A stretch of 5,820 nucleotides of DNA, taken from the NCBI GenBank assembly GCA_025351525.1, contig JANXVV010000444.1, positions 1 to 5,820 on the forward strand, written 5' to 3'. This document shows positions 1 through 5,820 of this stretch, one piece after another; the stretch's first letter is position 1, and every line of letters begins with the position of its first letter. The stretch comes from Humisphaera sp. Lineage in GTDB: Bacteria > Planctomycetota > Phycisphaerae > Tepidisphaerales > Tepidisphaeraceae. The notes beneath the pieces were generated by a model. It was not told where the DNA came from. It saw only the letters and a program-made list of their open reading frames with translations, and made no database searches. Made by a program: the position numbers and the translations under genes.

Positions 1-73
1 GGTGAGGGGTTTTCTTCTTCGCTCAGTAGCTGTGAAGTTTCACCCCGCTGAATCAAATGCAAGACCCCTCACC
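1..73. repeat. Inverted pair of a C/G-rich repeat end, left copy cut by window edge
   Basis: The first ten bases, GGTGAGGGGT, are the exact reverse complement of ACCCCTCACC at 64-73, leaving 53 bases between the arms. The match continues weakly inward (TTT at 11-13 against AAG at 61-63, one of the three being a G-T pair). The right arm runs straight into the hairpin at 78-105. Position 1 is therefore probably the inner end of a second, inverted copy of the same repeat, most of it outside the window. The 53 bases between the arms hold no gene and only one tiny palindrome (GTGAA and TTCAC around 32-43). The match is directly visible; reading it as a repeat doublet is inference. Confidence 0.6.
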
Positions 74-77
74 CCAA

Positions 78-105
78 CCCTCCCCCCGGAGTACCGGGGG
101 GAGGG
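78..105. repeat. Perfect 12-bp GC-rich palindromic repeat
   Basis: CCCTCCCCCCGG at 78-89 and CCGGGGGGAGGG at 94-105 are perfect reverse complements around the loop AGTA, giving a very stable hairpin. It lies about 93 nt beyond the stop codon of the membrane protein gene that ends at 199, so it could end or protect that transcript. There is no T-tract on either side, so it is not a standard intrinsic terminator. The sequence around it (CCCCTCACCCCAACCC then the hairpin) resembles dispersed palindromic repeats I recall from planctomycete and other GC-rich genomes. That resemblance is from memory. Confidence 0.7.
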
Positions 106-198
106 GACCGGAAAGATGGCTGTAATGAATGACTTTGGAATCGCCCCTGCCGATGCAATCGTGCGGACCCCCTGGCCCACCTGGAAGAAAATCTCGGC

Positions 199-1002
199 CT
201 ACGCAATCATGTCGCTGCTGTCATTGGCGGCGATTGTGCTTGTCGATGTCAAGGTCCACCGAACCGCCGTGATGCCTACGCAAACCAGTCCGAATCCCAG
301 GTGAAGCAACAGGCACCAAAGGATTCCGGCAGGTAGGCTGTAACCGATATCATCCCCGAGATTGGTAAGGTTGTATGCGATGGCCTGCTCGGCCCAATAG
401 CCCAGCTTTGGGCCAAGCACGCTGTTGAGGGCGAAGATCGGATGGGCCGGGACGAGCCATCGCGCGATCCGGACTCCGCTCTGGCCATGCAGGGCCGGGG
501 AAAGCCAGATCGGCCAGAGCAGCCAGGCCGTCGACAGAAAGCTGGTGATCGCACCACTGCCTGTAGGACCGAGGCGAAATCCCCACCTGAGTAGGGCCGT
601 CAACCCCCCGATGGCGATGACCAGACTCGCCAATACAAGGTAGCTTGCGGCCCAGAACGAGAAGTCCAACTCCGCCTGAACGACCGCATAGAGCCAAACC
701 CCCGCCAGGCCGTGAACCATCGCCGCCATCGCCAGCGATCTCCCGAGCCAGGTCGATTCCGCCGCCACGATTGGGCCGGTAAGCAGCCCGGCGAACAGCA
801 ATCCCCCGAGGAACAGCCCCAGCGACGCGCCCGCCGCGCGGTAGCAAAGGACTCCGACGGCGATCGATAGAATGAACGGAAAAATCCCCGCAAGCCACGG
901 GTTCTGGGCCGCTCGCGGTTTTGCCCCATGCACGATGTTAGGAATCGACTCCACCAGAAAATCCGGCGCATTCATCCCGTTGAATTCATCCTGAAGTGCC
1001 AT
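199..1002 (-). CDS. Conserved multi-pass membrane protein, unknown function
   Basis: This 267-residue protein has about six hydrophobic segments, near residues 37-54, 60-80, 89-108, 118-138, 150-170 and 225-247, and no clear signal peptide, so it should be an integral inner-membrane protein. Between the last two segments is a polar stretch with likely conserved features: LVPAHPIFALN (183-193) and YNLTNLGDD (210-218). I recall similar motifs in uncharacterised planctomycete membrane proteins but cannot assign a family. It has no ATPase, protease or kinase motif. It starts 3 nt after the stop of the secreted YdjY-type gene (TAA TCC ATG), with no Shine-Dalgarno, so its translation probably depends on the upstream gene. 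An alternative start is the ATG at 975 (MNAPDF). It ends with TAG at 199. The gene is secure; the function is not. Confidence 0.85.
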   Translation of the reverse strand: MALQDEFNGMNAPDFLVESIPNIVHGAKPRAAQNPWLAGIFPFILSIAVGVLCYRAAGASLGLFLGGLLFAGLLTGPIVAAESTWLGRSLAMAAMVHGLAGVWLYAVVQAELDFSFWAASYLVLASLVIAIGGLTALLRWGFRLGPTGSGAITSFLSTAWLLWPIWLSPALHGQSGVRIARWLVPAHPIFALNSVLGPKLGYWAEQAIAYNLTNLGDDIGYSLPAGILWCLLLHLGFGLVCVGITAVRWTLTSTSTIAANDSSDMIA

Positions 1003-1005
1003 GGA

Positions 1006-2172
1006 TTATTTCGCGTCAGTTCCCGTATCCGGTCGCGGCGTGGTCATGTCCTGGTACTGCTTCTGCAATTCATCGATCGTCCGCTGAATGCGATCCGCCT
1101 CGTCGATCAACCGCTGCTGTTCACGCCGCAGCGTTTCAATCACTTCATAGTGGGCCTGCGCCGCTTCCTTGAGAGCCGTGTTGTGCGGGGCCACTTTTTT
1201 TTCCCAGAGGGCCTTCATCTTTTGAATCTTCGCCTCATCGCTCGTGACATCGGAAATGGCCGTGGACGGCGACTTCCCACCGTCTTCAACCTCCACCCGC
1301 GCCGACTTGATAGCCTCGCCCACTTTTTTCACATCCTCCGTCGGCGCACCCGGCGCAACCGCCAACCGAACCTTCACCGGCAACCTCCGGTTCGCCAGTG
1401 CCTCACCCAGCCGTTCAATCGTCACCTTCATCCCGTCAACCGTCACCTTCCCCGACCCGTCCACCGTTACCACCGTCACGCCGGCATCCTCTTTCGCCTC
1501 CACCTTCTCATCCGTCTTCTTCCCGGCCGCCTCGATCACCATCCAGATCTTCGTCCCCACCGCCGGCAGCAGCGCCCCGTTGCGATCCCACTCCCGCGTC
1601 TCCAGATCGCGCCCGGCAACTTCGGGGATGTCGATCACCGTCAGCTCGTTGTTCAACACGCTGACCAGATACCCCACCGCATCCGCCGCATACTTGCCGT
1701 CCTCCATCATCTTCGACCCGGTGAAAACCCATGTGAACGGCGGGGCTTCCCTCTTCGTCTTCCGGTTCACCATCAACCGATACGCCGGCACGCGAATCAA
1801 CTCCTCCCCCTTTTTCCACTCGCAAAAAATCTGCACCGGCGGCCCGTGCGGCGGCTGCCATTTCTTCGCCGATTCCGACCACTTCACCGGCTCGCCCGGC
1901 TCCAGCCCGATCATCAGCATCGCCAGATGAATGTGCGAACCCCGTGCTTTGGAACTGATGACCGATTCATATTCGTTGGTTCCCTCGGACACGCAGAAAA
2001 ATTCGAGCCCCACATCCTGATTGACATTGCACGATTCGCACTCGACGCGAACCTGCCGACCCTTCACATCCACCTGAATATGCGGCAACTTCCCGTCCGC
2101 CGGCAACGTGGCGGGGGGAACGGCCAGGGTCGATAACGCGAGAAACAAAAGCAGCGGCAAGCCGTAACGCAT
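1006..2172 (-). CDS. Secreted YdjY-domain protein with ExbD-like region and coiled coil
   Basis: The predicted 388-residue exported protein begins MRYGLPLLLFLALSTLAV, a signal peptide likely cleaved before about residue 26. Residues 30-215 resemble the YdjY domain, with GLEFF (55-59), EYESV (67-71), SHIHLAMLMIGLEPG (79-93) and FVFTGS-like VFTGS (149-153). A CxxC pair (C45, C48) lies near its start. Residues 231-297 have the pattern of the periplasmic ExbD/TolR domain: a VTVDGSGKVTVDG strand pair, a helix, then PVKVRLAVAPGAPTEDV and a second helix. Residues 316-375 are charged, heptad-like and probably coiled coil. The start at 2172 is preferred over the ATG at 2196 because GGAG sits six bases before it and it places the signal peptide at the N-terminus. 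No enzymatic role is known for YdjY domains. The gene is probably co-transcribed with the membrane protein that follows after 3 nt. Confidence 0.85.
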   Translation of the reverse strand: MRYGLPLLLFLALSTLAVPPATLPADGKLPHIQVDVKGRQVRVECESCNVNQDVGLEFFCVSEGTNEYESVISSKARGSHIHLAMLMIGLEPGEPVKWSESAKKWQPPHGPPVQIFCEWKKGEELIRVPAYRLMVNRKTKREAPPFTWVFTGSKMMEDGKYAADAVGYLVSVLNNELTVIDIPEVAGRDLETREWDRNGALLPAVGTKIWMVIEAAGKKTDEKVEAKEDAGVTVVTVDGSGKVTVDGMKVTIERLGEALANRRLPVKVRLAVAPGAPTEDVKKVGEAIKSARVEVEDGGKSPSTAISDVTSDEAKIQKMKALWEKKVAPHNTALKEAAQAHYEVIETLRREQQRLIDEADRIQRTIDELQKQYQDMTTPRPDTGTDAK

Positions 2173-2182
2173 AAAGAACTCC
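2167..2182 (-). promoter_or_regulatory. Shine-Dalgarno fixing the YdjY-type gene start
   Basis: On the minus strand the sequence reads TGGAG, TTCTTT, ATG. This is a good ribosome binding site with a six-base spacer, and it selects the ATG at 2172 over the in-frame ATG eight codons upstream at 2196, which has no comparable site. Confidence 0.75.
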
Positions 2183-2249
2183 AGTGTCGGACACATCGCA
2201 GTCTAACGCGGGCGAAACGCGACGGGTAGTACACGCCAGCGCGACGGCT

Positions 2250-2302
2250 GGAGGGCGGCCGTCCCCTGCCGCCCCGTGGGCGGTCGAGGACGACCGCCCT
2301 CC
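2250..2302. repeat. Tandem pair of 22-nt hairpins, also one long imperfect hairpin
   Basis: Two related 22-nt palindromic units lie at 2253-2274 and 2278-2299. Both begin GGGCGG and end CCGCCC and are spaced CGT apart. The second is a perfect 9-bp stem (GGGCGGTCG, loop AGGA, CGACCGCCC). The first has 6 outer pairs. The whole can instead fold as one structure: GGAGGGCGGCCGTCC at 2250-2264 pairs with GGACGACCGCCCTCC at 2288-2302 with one mismatch, and CCGCCC at 2269-2274 pairs with GGGCGG at 2278-2283. It lies between the oxidoreductase stop and the YdjY-type gene, where it could weaken read-through. No T-tract follows, so intrinsic termination is not supported. Similar GGGCGGTCGAGGACG strings recur in planctomycete genomes, from memory. 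Confidence 0.7.
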
Positions 2303-2317
2303 AAAATCCTGCGGCGG

Positions 2318-3889
2318 TCATCCCGCTTTCAAATCGTCCGCCATCCGCATCGCCAGGGCCAGCAGCGTCAGCGTGGGATTGGAATGCCCGCTGGTCGGAA
2401 AGACCGCGCTGCCCGCGATGCGAAGATTGCTTATCCCATGCACGCGGCAACGCCGATCGACGACGCCCTGCTCCGGTGAATCGGACATCCGAGCCGTTCC
2501 CATGTGATGATACTGATCGCCGACGCTGCGCTGCCAATCCGGTGAGTCGCCGGCGAAACACGCGGCGATTTCGATCCGACCGAGGCCGAGCTTTTTAAAC
2601 TCATCCTGCAACACTTTCGCGTATACCTTGATCGTTCGGTGCGTCAGTTCCGTCAACCTCCACCGAATTTCAGACCTGGGGATTCCCAAGGCATCCGTTT
2701 GATCGGAAAGAACGATCCGACTTTCGGGGTTGGGTTCCTGCTCGATGTTCATCTGCAACTGAATGACCGGATCGGGGGCGTAGGCGCGATGGCGGATCGA
2801 ATACTCGTAAACCGGTCGCGCGATGGCAGGCAGGTGAACGAGCCCGTTGAGTAAATGTTTCAACGGCTTCCAACCGAATTTGCCGTGCCGCAGTCCTCCC
2901 ACGGCTTGTTTCAACCGCAGGTAAGGCGAGTCGTCGCCCGTGTCGAATTTGAGGTAAGCCGAGGCGTTCAGGATTCGATGCTCGATCTGCATCGCCTCGG
3001 AAACCGAAAGGCGTGGCGCATACTTCAAGCCCCCGTGGTAGAAAGTGTTGAAGAGGCGCTGGATTTCATCGGGATTGTCCGTATGAACCGTGCCCACGAT
3101 GGCCCCGGGATGGTCCTGAAAAAACCGACCGACATAATCGCGCCCATTTCCGATGCCGCTTTTTTGCCGGGTGTTATTGCTGAGCAGGATGCGCGCCGTT
3201 TCGATGCCGCCGGTCGCCAGCACTACTTGGCGCGGGTGGACCACCGCCGTTTTGCCCTCGAGTGACCGGACTCGCAGTTCGGTCACCTGGGTGCCTGTGT
3301 CATTTAATTCGATCCGGGTCAGATTGGCGTGAAGCAGTAGGGTGGTGTTGGTTGCAACGCGGATCATCCCGCCGTAGGTGTCGCGAAGGCTGGGGCGGCG
3401 ACTCCACTTGGAGTAATGGTAATGCACTGCGGCGGGATCGAAGGCTGGGGGCTGAAAATGGAGCAGTTTGAAAATGTCGGTGTCGAAGTTCAGCGTATCC
3501 GTCAGCATGAAAGCACTGGCCCGCTGATAGTACGGGATCAATTCATTCAGCCGGATCGGCCAACCCGTCGCGTGCGCAACCCAGTCGCGCGGTTCAAAAT
3601 CCAGTCGACCCAATCGAAGCGACTGCCCACCCCAGGTAGTGGTGCTGCCCCCTGAAATTCGAGCACGGCCATCGAGGTGGCCGTGAAAAGGCAATTCGGC
3701 GATGACGCTTTCATAAAGCGCCTGAGACGGGGCTTCGGGCAATTCACCGCCGCTCTCCACCAACAGTACTTTCAGTTTCGTGCCGAGCAATTCATGGGCG
3801 ATCGCCAAGCCCGCCGCACCGCTGCCGATGATGCATACGTCGCAGGAAAGACTTGCATTGTCGGGGAGTTGATTGAGGTCGTCGATCAT
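2318..3889 (-). CDS. GMC-family FAD-dependent oxidoreductase
   Basis: This 523-residue flavoenzyme should oxidise an alcohol, often a sugar hydroxyl in bacterial relatives, to a carbonyl using FAD. The N-terminal Rossmann motif GSGAAG is at 22-27 with E45 in VLLVESGG to bind the ADP ribose. The FAD-contacting GGSTTTWGG is at 80-88, followed by LDFEPRDW, and TGWPIRLNELIPYY is typical of the bacterial subgroup. VVLATGGIETARILL is the second dinucleotide contact. The C-terminal GMC domain has YHHMGTARM (460-468), supplying the catalytic His, and FPTSGHSNPT (497-506), supplying the second catalytic residue, N504. Length is normal for the family. There is no Sec or Tat signal, so it should be cytoplasmic. 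It starts 9 nt after the aldo/keto reductase stop with only a weak ribosome site, so it is the third gene of the operon. The electron acceptor and substrate are unknown. Confidence 0.93.
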   Translation of the reverse strand: MIDDLNQLPDNASLSCDVCIIGSGAAGLAIAHELLGTKLKVLLVESGGELPEAPSQALYESVIAELPFHGHLDGRARISGGSTTTWGGQSLRLGRLDFEPRDWVAHATGWPIRLNELIPYYQRASAFMLTDTLNFDTDIFKLLHFQPPAFDPAAVHYHYSKWSRRPSLRDTYGGMIRVATNTTLLLHANLTRIELNDTGTQVTELRVRSLEGKTAVVHPRQVVLATGGIETARILLSNNTRQKSGIGNGRDYVGRFFQDHPGAIVGTVHTDNPDEIQRLFNTFYHGGLKYAPRLSVSEAMQIEHRILNASAYLKFDTGDDSPYLRLKQAVGGLRHGKFGWKPLKHLLNGLVHLPAIARPVYEYSIRHRAYAPDPVIQLQMNIEQEPNPESRIVLSDQTDALGIPRSEIRWRLTELTHRTIKVYAKVLQDEFKKLGLGRIEIAACFAGDSPDWQRSVGDQYHHMGTARMSDSPEQGVVDRRCRVHGISNLRIAGSAVFPTSGHSNPTLTLLALAMRMADDLKAG

Positions 3890-3898
3890 GCGGAGCCA

Positions 3899-4885
3899 TC
3901 ATAGGGCGGCGGGCGTAGGTGCAGTGCTGACGGCCTCCCGCGCAAACTCGCCGAAGGCGGTCATCTGCTCCGAAGATGCGGATAATTTCTCGAACCACCG
4001 CACGTTGGATCGCAAATTTTCGAGCCTGGTCGTGGCAAACAACGCGATTCCGTTCGGGTTGACGAAAGCCGCATGGCGTAAAAGCAATCCGACGATGGCG
4101 GACACATCCGAAAGATCCGCTCCCACCCGGTCGCGGTATCGGGCCGTCAGCGCGGGGTTGGCTTTCGCCGTCGCCGCCAAAGTTCGGGCGAGACGAATGA
4201 CGCTGAAAGTGATGATCCCACGATCGCCAATATTGGGTAACTTCTCCAACTGCCGATTGGCGACGTCGCTATCGAACTGCAGCACCGAATATTTCTTTGG
4301 AAATAACCCGGCATCCCCCTGCAGAAGCGGGTAAACCGCACCAATGCCGAAGCAGCGGATGCGCCCTTTCGTCACTTCCAATTCCAGTTGCGCAATCAGG
4401 TCTTCCCGGTTCGCCTGATGGAGGTTGCAATCGTGAAGTTGAAAGCAATCGACATAGTCGGTTTTCAGTTCGCGCAGGCTGGTGTCCAGACTTGCCACAG
4501 CGCTCGTCGGTGAGTAATCGTCGTCCCCGACCTTCACGCGAATCGAACGTCTGGCGATGGCGGCGACAAACTTGAAGCGATGCGCCATCTTCCGCGCGAA
4601 GCTGACCAATCCCTTGCGTTTCGCCAAACCTGCGGGAGGATTCAACCCGAACTTTGTCGTCACCGTCACGCGGTCGCGCTTGCCCTGCAGAAACCCACCC
4701 AATATTCCCTCGGCCTGCCCGAACCCGTAAAGGCGAGCGACGTCAAAATGAGTCACGCCGAGCGCAAACGCTTCCTCAAGCAGCGCCACCGCGCTGCGCG
4801 GGTCATCGTGCATCGTCAGGTTCACGCAGCCCAATCCGATCGGTGAAGCGACGATCGGCGTATGCCGAAGCGAGACCGGTTTCAT
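3899..4885 (-). CDS. Aldo/keto reductase, NAD(P)H-dependent
   Basis: The predicted 328-residue cytoplasmic enzyme should interconvert an aldehyde or ketone and an alcohol with NAD(P)H on a TIM barrel. The catalytic tetrad is visible: D48 and Y53 in THFDVARLYG, K78 in VTTKFG and H151 in DCFQLHDC. SLRELKTDYVD (136-146) and GRIRCFGIG are family signatures. A basic stretch at 88-118 (between KFG and the barrel strand carrying H151) is predicted helical and positively charged. The C-terminal cofactor region (ALFATTRLENLRSNV) is less canonical. The start at 4885 is chosen over the longer frame to 5017 because it forms an ATGA overlap with the methyltransferase stop, matches the usual length, and the extra N-terminal residues are only a shadow of the methyltransferase gene. 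AAGG five bases upstream is a weak ribosome site. It is the second gene of the operon. The substrate is unknown; partnership with the GMC oxidoreductase on a sugar is an inference. Confidence 0.93.
   Translation of the reverse strand: MKPVSLRHTPIVASPIGLGCVNLTMHDDPRSAVALLEEAFALGVTHFDVARLYGFGQAEGILGGFLQGKRDRVTVTTKFGLNPPAGLAKRKGLVSFARKMAHRFKFVAAIARRSIRVKVGDDDYSPTSAVASLDTSLRELKTDYVDCFQLHDCNLHQANREDLIAQLELEVTKGRIRCFGIGAVYPLLQGDAGLFPKKYSVLQFDSDVANRQLEKLPNIGDRGIITFSVIRLARTLAATAKANPALTARYRDRVGADLSDVSAIVGLLLRHAAFVNPNGIALFATTRLENLRSNVRWFEKLSASSEQMTAFGEFAREAVSTAPTPAAL
4882..4885 (-). promoter_or_regulatory. ATGA stop/start overlap between methyltransferase and reductase
   Basis: On the minus strand the four bases ATGA hold both the start codon of the aldo/keto reductase and the TGA stop of the methyltransferase. 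This layout usually couples translation of the two genes, and it fixes the reductase start. Confidence 0.85.
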
Positions 4886-5640
4886 ACTGGCCTTATGTGG
4901 ATTACGCCGATACCCATACCCTTTTGATCGGGGGATTCCATGATCTCTTCGCAGCAGCCGGGGTACTCCAGCATGAGTTGTTCCCAGGTTCGCCGCAAGG
5001 TCGTGTGGGGATCGCACTGATGCGGGGTGATGTCGTGGAAGGCGACCAGGCCACCCGGTCGCACCAGCGGGGCGTACATGCTGAAATCCTGGCGGACGCC
5101 CTCGGCCGAATGGTCGCCGTCGATAAGCAGGAAATCCAGCGGTTCCGTACCGATGATCTTTTTGACTTGTTCCAGCGACGACGGCTGATGTGAATCGGCT
5201 TGCAGCAATTGGATCGACTGCCCCGGCAGCGCAAAGGATTCGTAGAGCTTACGCTTCCAAGCGGGATATCCCCCGCCAAAATCCCCTCCCGGCAGATCGA
5301 GGCTGACCAGCGTTGCATCAGGCGCGGCAACGCGCGTCCACAAAAACAGCGTGCCGCCGTTGGCCGTGCCGATCTCCATGATCCGTACCGGTTTCAAGGC
5401 TTGAACCATTTCCAGCAGGCGGCGAATCTCATACCGACATTGCAGCGGGCGAATCATCCCCCCGCAGGTGTTGAACCCGTAATCGAGAAGGGCGTCGATA
5501 TTGTCAAAAGTGCGCCGGCGGGGGAGTTCCGACCGGGCCGCGAAAAAATTCCGAATCTCCGTCCAGCCGCGCTTGATCCCTCCGAAAATGCCGCGCGAGC
5601 GAAACTGGGCGAATCCTTTTTTAAGCGTCACTGAAATCAT
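4882..5640 (-). CDS. Class I SAM-dependent methyltransferase
   Basis: This 252-residue enzyme should transfer a methyl group from S-adenosylmethionine, most likely to a hydroxyl oxygen. The Rossmann-fold SAM site is clear: motif I EIGTANGG at 89-96, the acidic D115 at the end of strand 2 (LVSLDLPGG), QADSH (147-151), LLIDGDH (171-177) and the post-strand-5 region PGGLVAFHDI (195-204). The LIDGDHS and FHDI motifs are typical of the Methyltransf_24 and cephalosporin-hydroxylase-like (CmcI/rhamnosyl O-methyltransferase) groups, where Asp/His residues bind a metal; I assign it to this broad group only. The N-terminal 80 residues are basic and then helical (CGGMIRPLQCRYEIRRLLEM). GGGAG seven bases before the ATG at 5640 is a strong ribosome site. 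It is the first gene after a strong promoter and overlaps the reductase by 4 nt. The acceptor is unknown; the neighbours suggest a sugar or polyol. Confidence 0.9.
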   Translation of the reverse strand: MISVTLKKGFAQFRSRGIFGGIKRGWTEIRNFFAARSELPRRRTFDNIDALLDYGFNTCGGMIRPLQCRYEIRRLLEMVQALKPVRIMEIGTANGGTLFLWTRVAAPDATLVSLDLPGGDFGGGYPAWKRKLYESFALPGQSIQLLQADSHQPSSLEQVKKIIGTEPLDFLLIDGDHSAEGVRQDFSMYAPLVRPGGLVAFHDITPHQCDPHTTLRRTWEQLMLEYPGCCEEIMESPDQKGMGIGVIHIRPV

Positions 5641-5644
5641 ACCG

Positions 5645-5655
5645 CTGCTCCCGAT
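5645..5655 (-). promoter_or_regulatory. Strong Shine-Dalgarno of the methyltransferase
   Basis: The minus strand reads GGGAG, CAGCGGT, ATG. The spacing is ideal and supports the methyltransferase start at 5640. Confidence 0.75.
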
Positions 5656-5716
5656 CGTGCATTCCTGCGATCACCATCCACCCTATCGGCAAGCTCGAAT
5701 GCCTTCTTGCCGCAAA

Positions 5717-5745
5717 ATTATCCGGATGCCATTCGCGGCTGTCAA
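5717..5745 (-). promoter_or_regulatory. Near-consensus sigma-70 promoter of the three-gene operon
   Basis: On the minus strand, TTGACA (5745-5740) is separated by exactly 17 bases from GATAAT (5722-5717). The -35 box is a perfect match and the -10 box has one difference from TATAAT. Transcription should start near 5710, giving an untranslated leader of about 70 bases before the methyltransferase ATG. No operator palindrome overlaps the boxes, so the promoter may be constitutive. Such a match is unusual by chance in this GC-rich sequence. That this organism's main sigma factor uses the consensus is assumed. Confidence 0.75.
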
Positions 5746-5783
5746 CCCGCCCCGAATCCCTGCACTGGTTCAGTTTGAATGGT

Positions 5784-5820
5784 GGTGCGGGCTTCCAGCC
5801 TGCAATTCGGAAGCAGGCTG
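5784..5820. repeat. Palindromic repeat truncated by the window end
   Basis: CAGCCTGC at 5796-5803 is the exact reverse complement of GCAGGCTG at 5813-5820, around a nine-base loop AATTCGGAA. The sequence before the left arm (GGTGCGGGCTTC) suggests the stem continues past the window edge. It lies upstream of the operon promoter and does not overlap it. It may be a dispersed repeat or the terminator or 3' end of a gene outside the window. Confidence 0.55.

Noticed and set aside
116..304. Plus-strand frame from ATG at 116 with one hydrophobic segment, overlapping the 3' end of the membrane protein gene
   Set aside because: The hydrophobic stretch is largely antisense to the end of the membrane protein gene, there is no clear ribosome site, and the longer version from GTG at 2 translates through the GC-rich hairpin repeat.
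928..2136. A 402-codon plus-strand open frame antisense to the YdjY-type gene
   Set aside because: The product is extremely rich in His, Arg and Pro with no domain or hydrophobic core, and it mirrors the codon bias of the minus-strand gene, which has a signal peptide, a ribosome site and family motifs. Other frames in the same stretch fail for the same reason.
2173..2249. Promoter for the YdjY-type gene
   Set aside because: A promoter is expected here, but I find only weak matches (such as TACTAC or TTAGACT on the minus strand) with no partner box at proper spacing.
4886..5017. N-terminal extension of the aldo/keto reductase to an ATG at 5017
   Set aside because: The extra 44 residues lie wholly inside the methyltransferase gene, are not like an aldo/keto reductase, and the ATG at 4885 gives a normal length and an ATGA overlap.
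5621..5677. Eighteen-codon upstream frame in the operon leader overlapping the methyltransferase start
   Set aside because: The G-rich bases before its ATG are too close to serve as a ribosome site and the peptide has no attenuator-like codon run.
1..5820. Defence system, CRISPR array, phage or transposon genes
   Set aside because: No such motifs, direct-repeat arrays or transposase-like frames were seen on either strand; all large genes are metabolic or envelope-related.

Overview
This is a GC-rich bacterial window in which every supported gene lies on the minus strand, so transcription runs from high to low coordinates. The most likely source is a member of the Planctomycetota or a related bacterium. 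That is an inference from the secreted YdjY-type protein, an associated multi-pass membrane protein of a kind I recall from that phylum, and several GC-rich palindromic intergenic repeats. It is not a species-level call.

Right part (5820 to 2318): a truncated palindromic repeat at the window edge is followed by a near-consensus sigma-70 promoter (TTGACA, 17 bp, GATAAT). The promoter reads into a compact three-gene operon: a class I SAM-dependent methyltransferase (5640-4882), an aldo/keto reductase (4885-3899, joined by an ATGA stop/start overlap) and a GMC-family FAD-dependent oxidoreductase (3889-2318, 9 nt behind the reductase). One O-methyl transfer step and two alcohol/carbonyl redox steps fit tailoring of a sugar or another polyhydroxylated compound. 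The substrate cannot be read from the sequence.

Middle (2317 to 2173): a 145-bp gap is dominated by two tandem 22-nt hairpins that can also fold as one long imperfect stem. It separates the operon from the next pair of genes.

Left part (2172 to 199): a secreted protein with a YdjY domain, a putative ExbD/TolR-like domain and a C-terminal coiled coil, followed after 3 nt by a membrane protein with about six transmembrane segments. The two are probably co-transcribed and may work together at the cell envelope. Their role is unknown.

Far left (198 to 1): no gene. It holds a perfect 12-bp GC-rich hairpin and an inverted partner sequence cut by the window start, which looks like a dispersed repeat pair. 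No RNA gene, CRISPR array, insertion sequence or defence system is visible.
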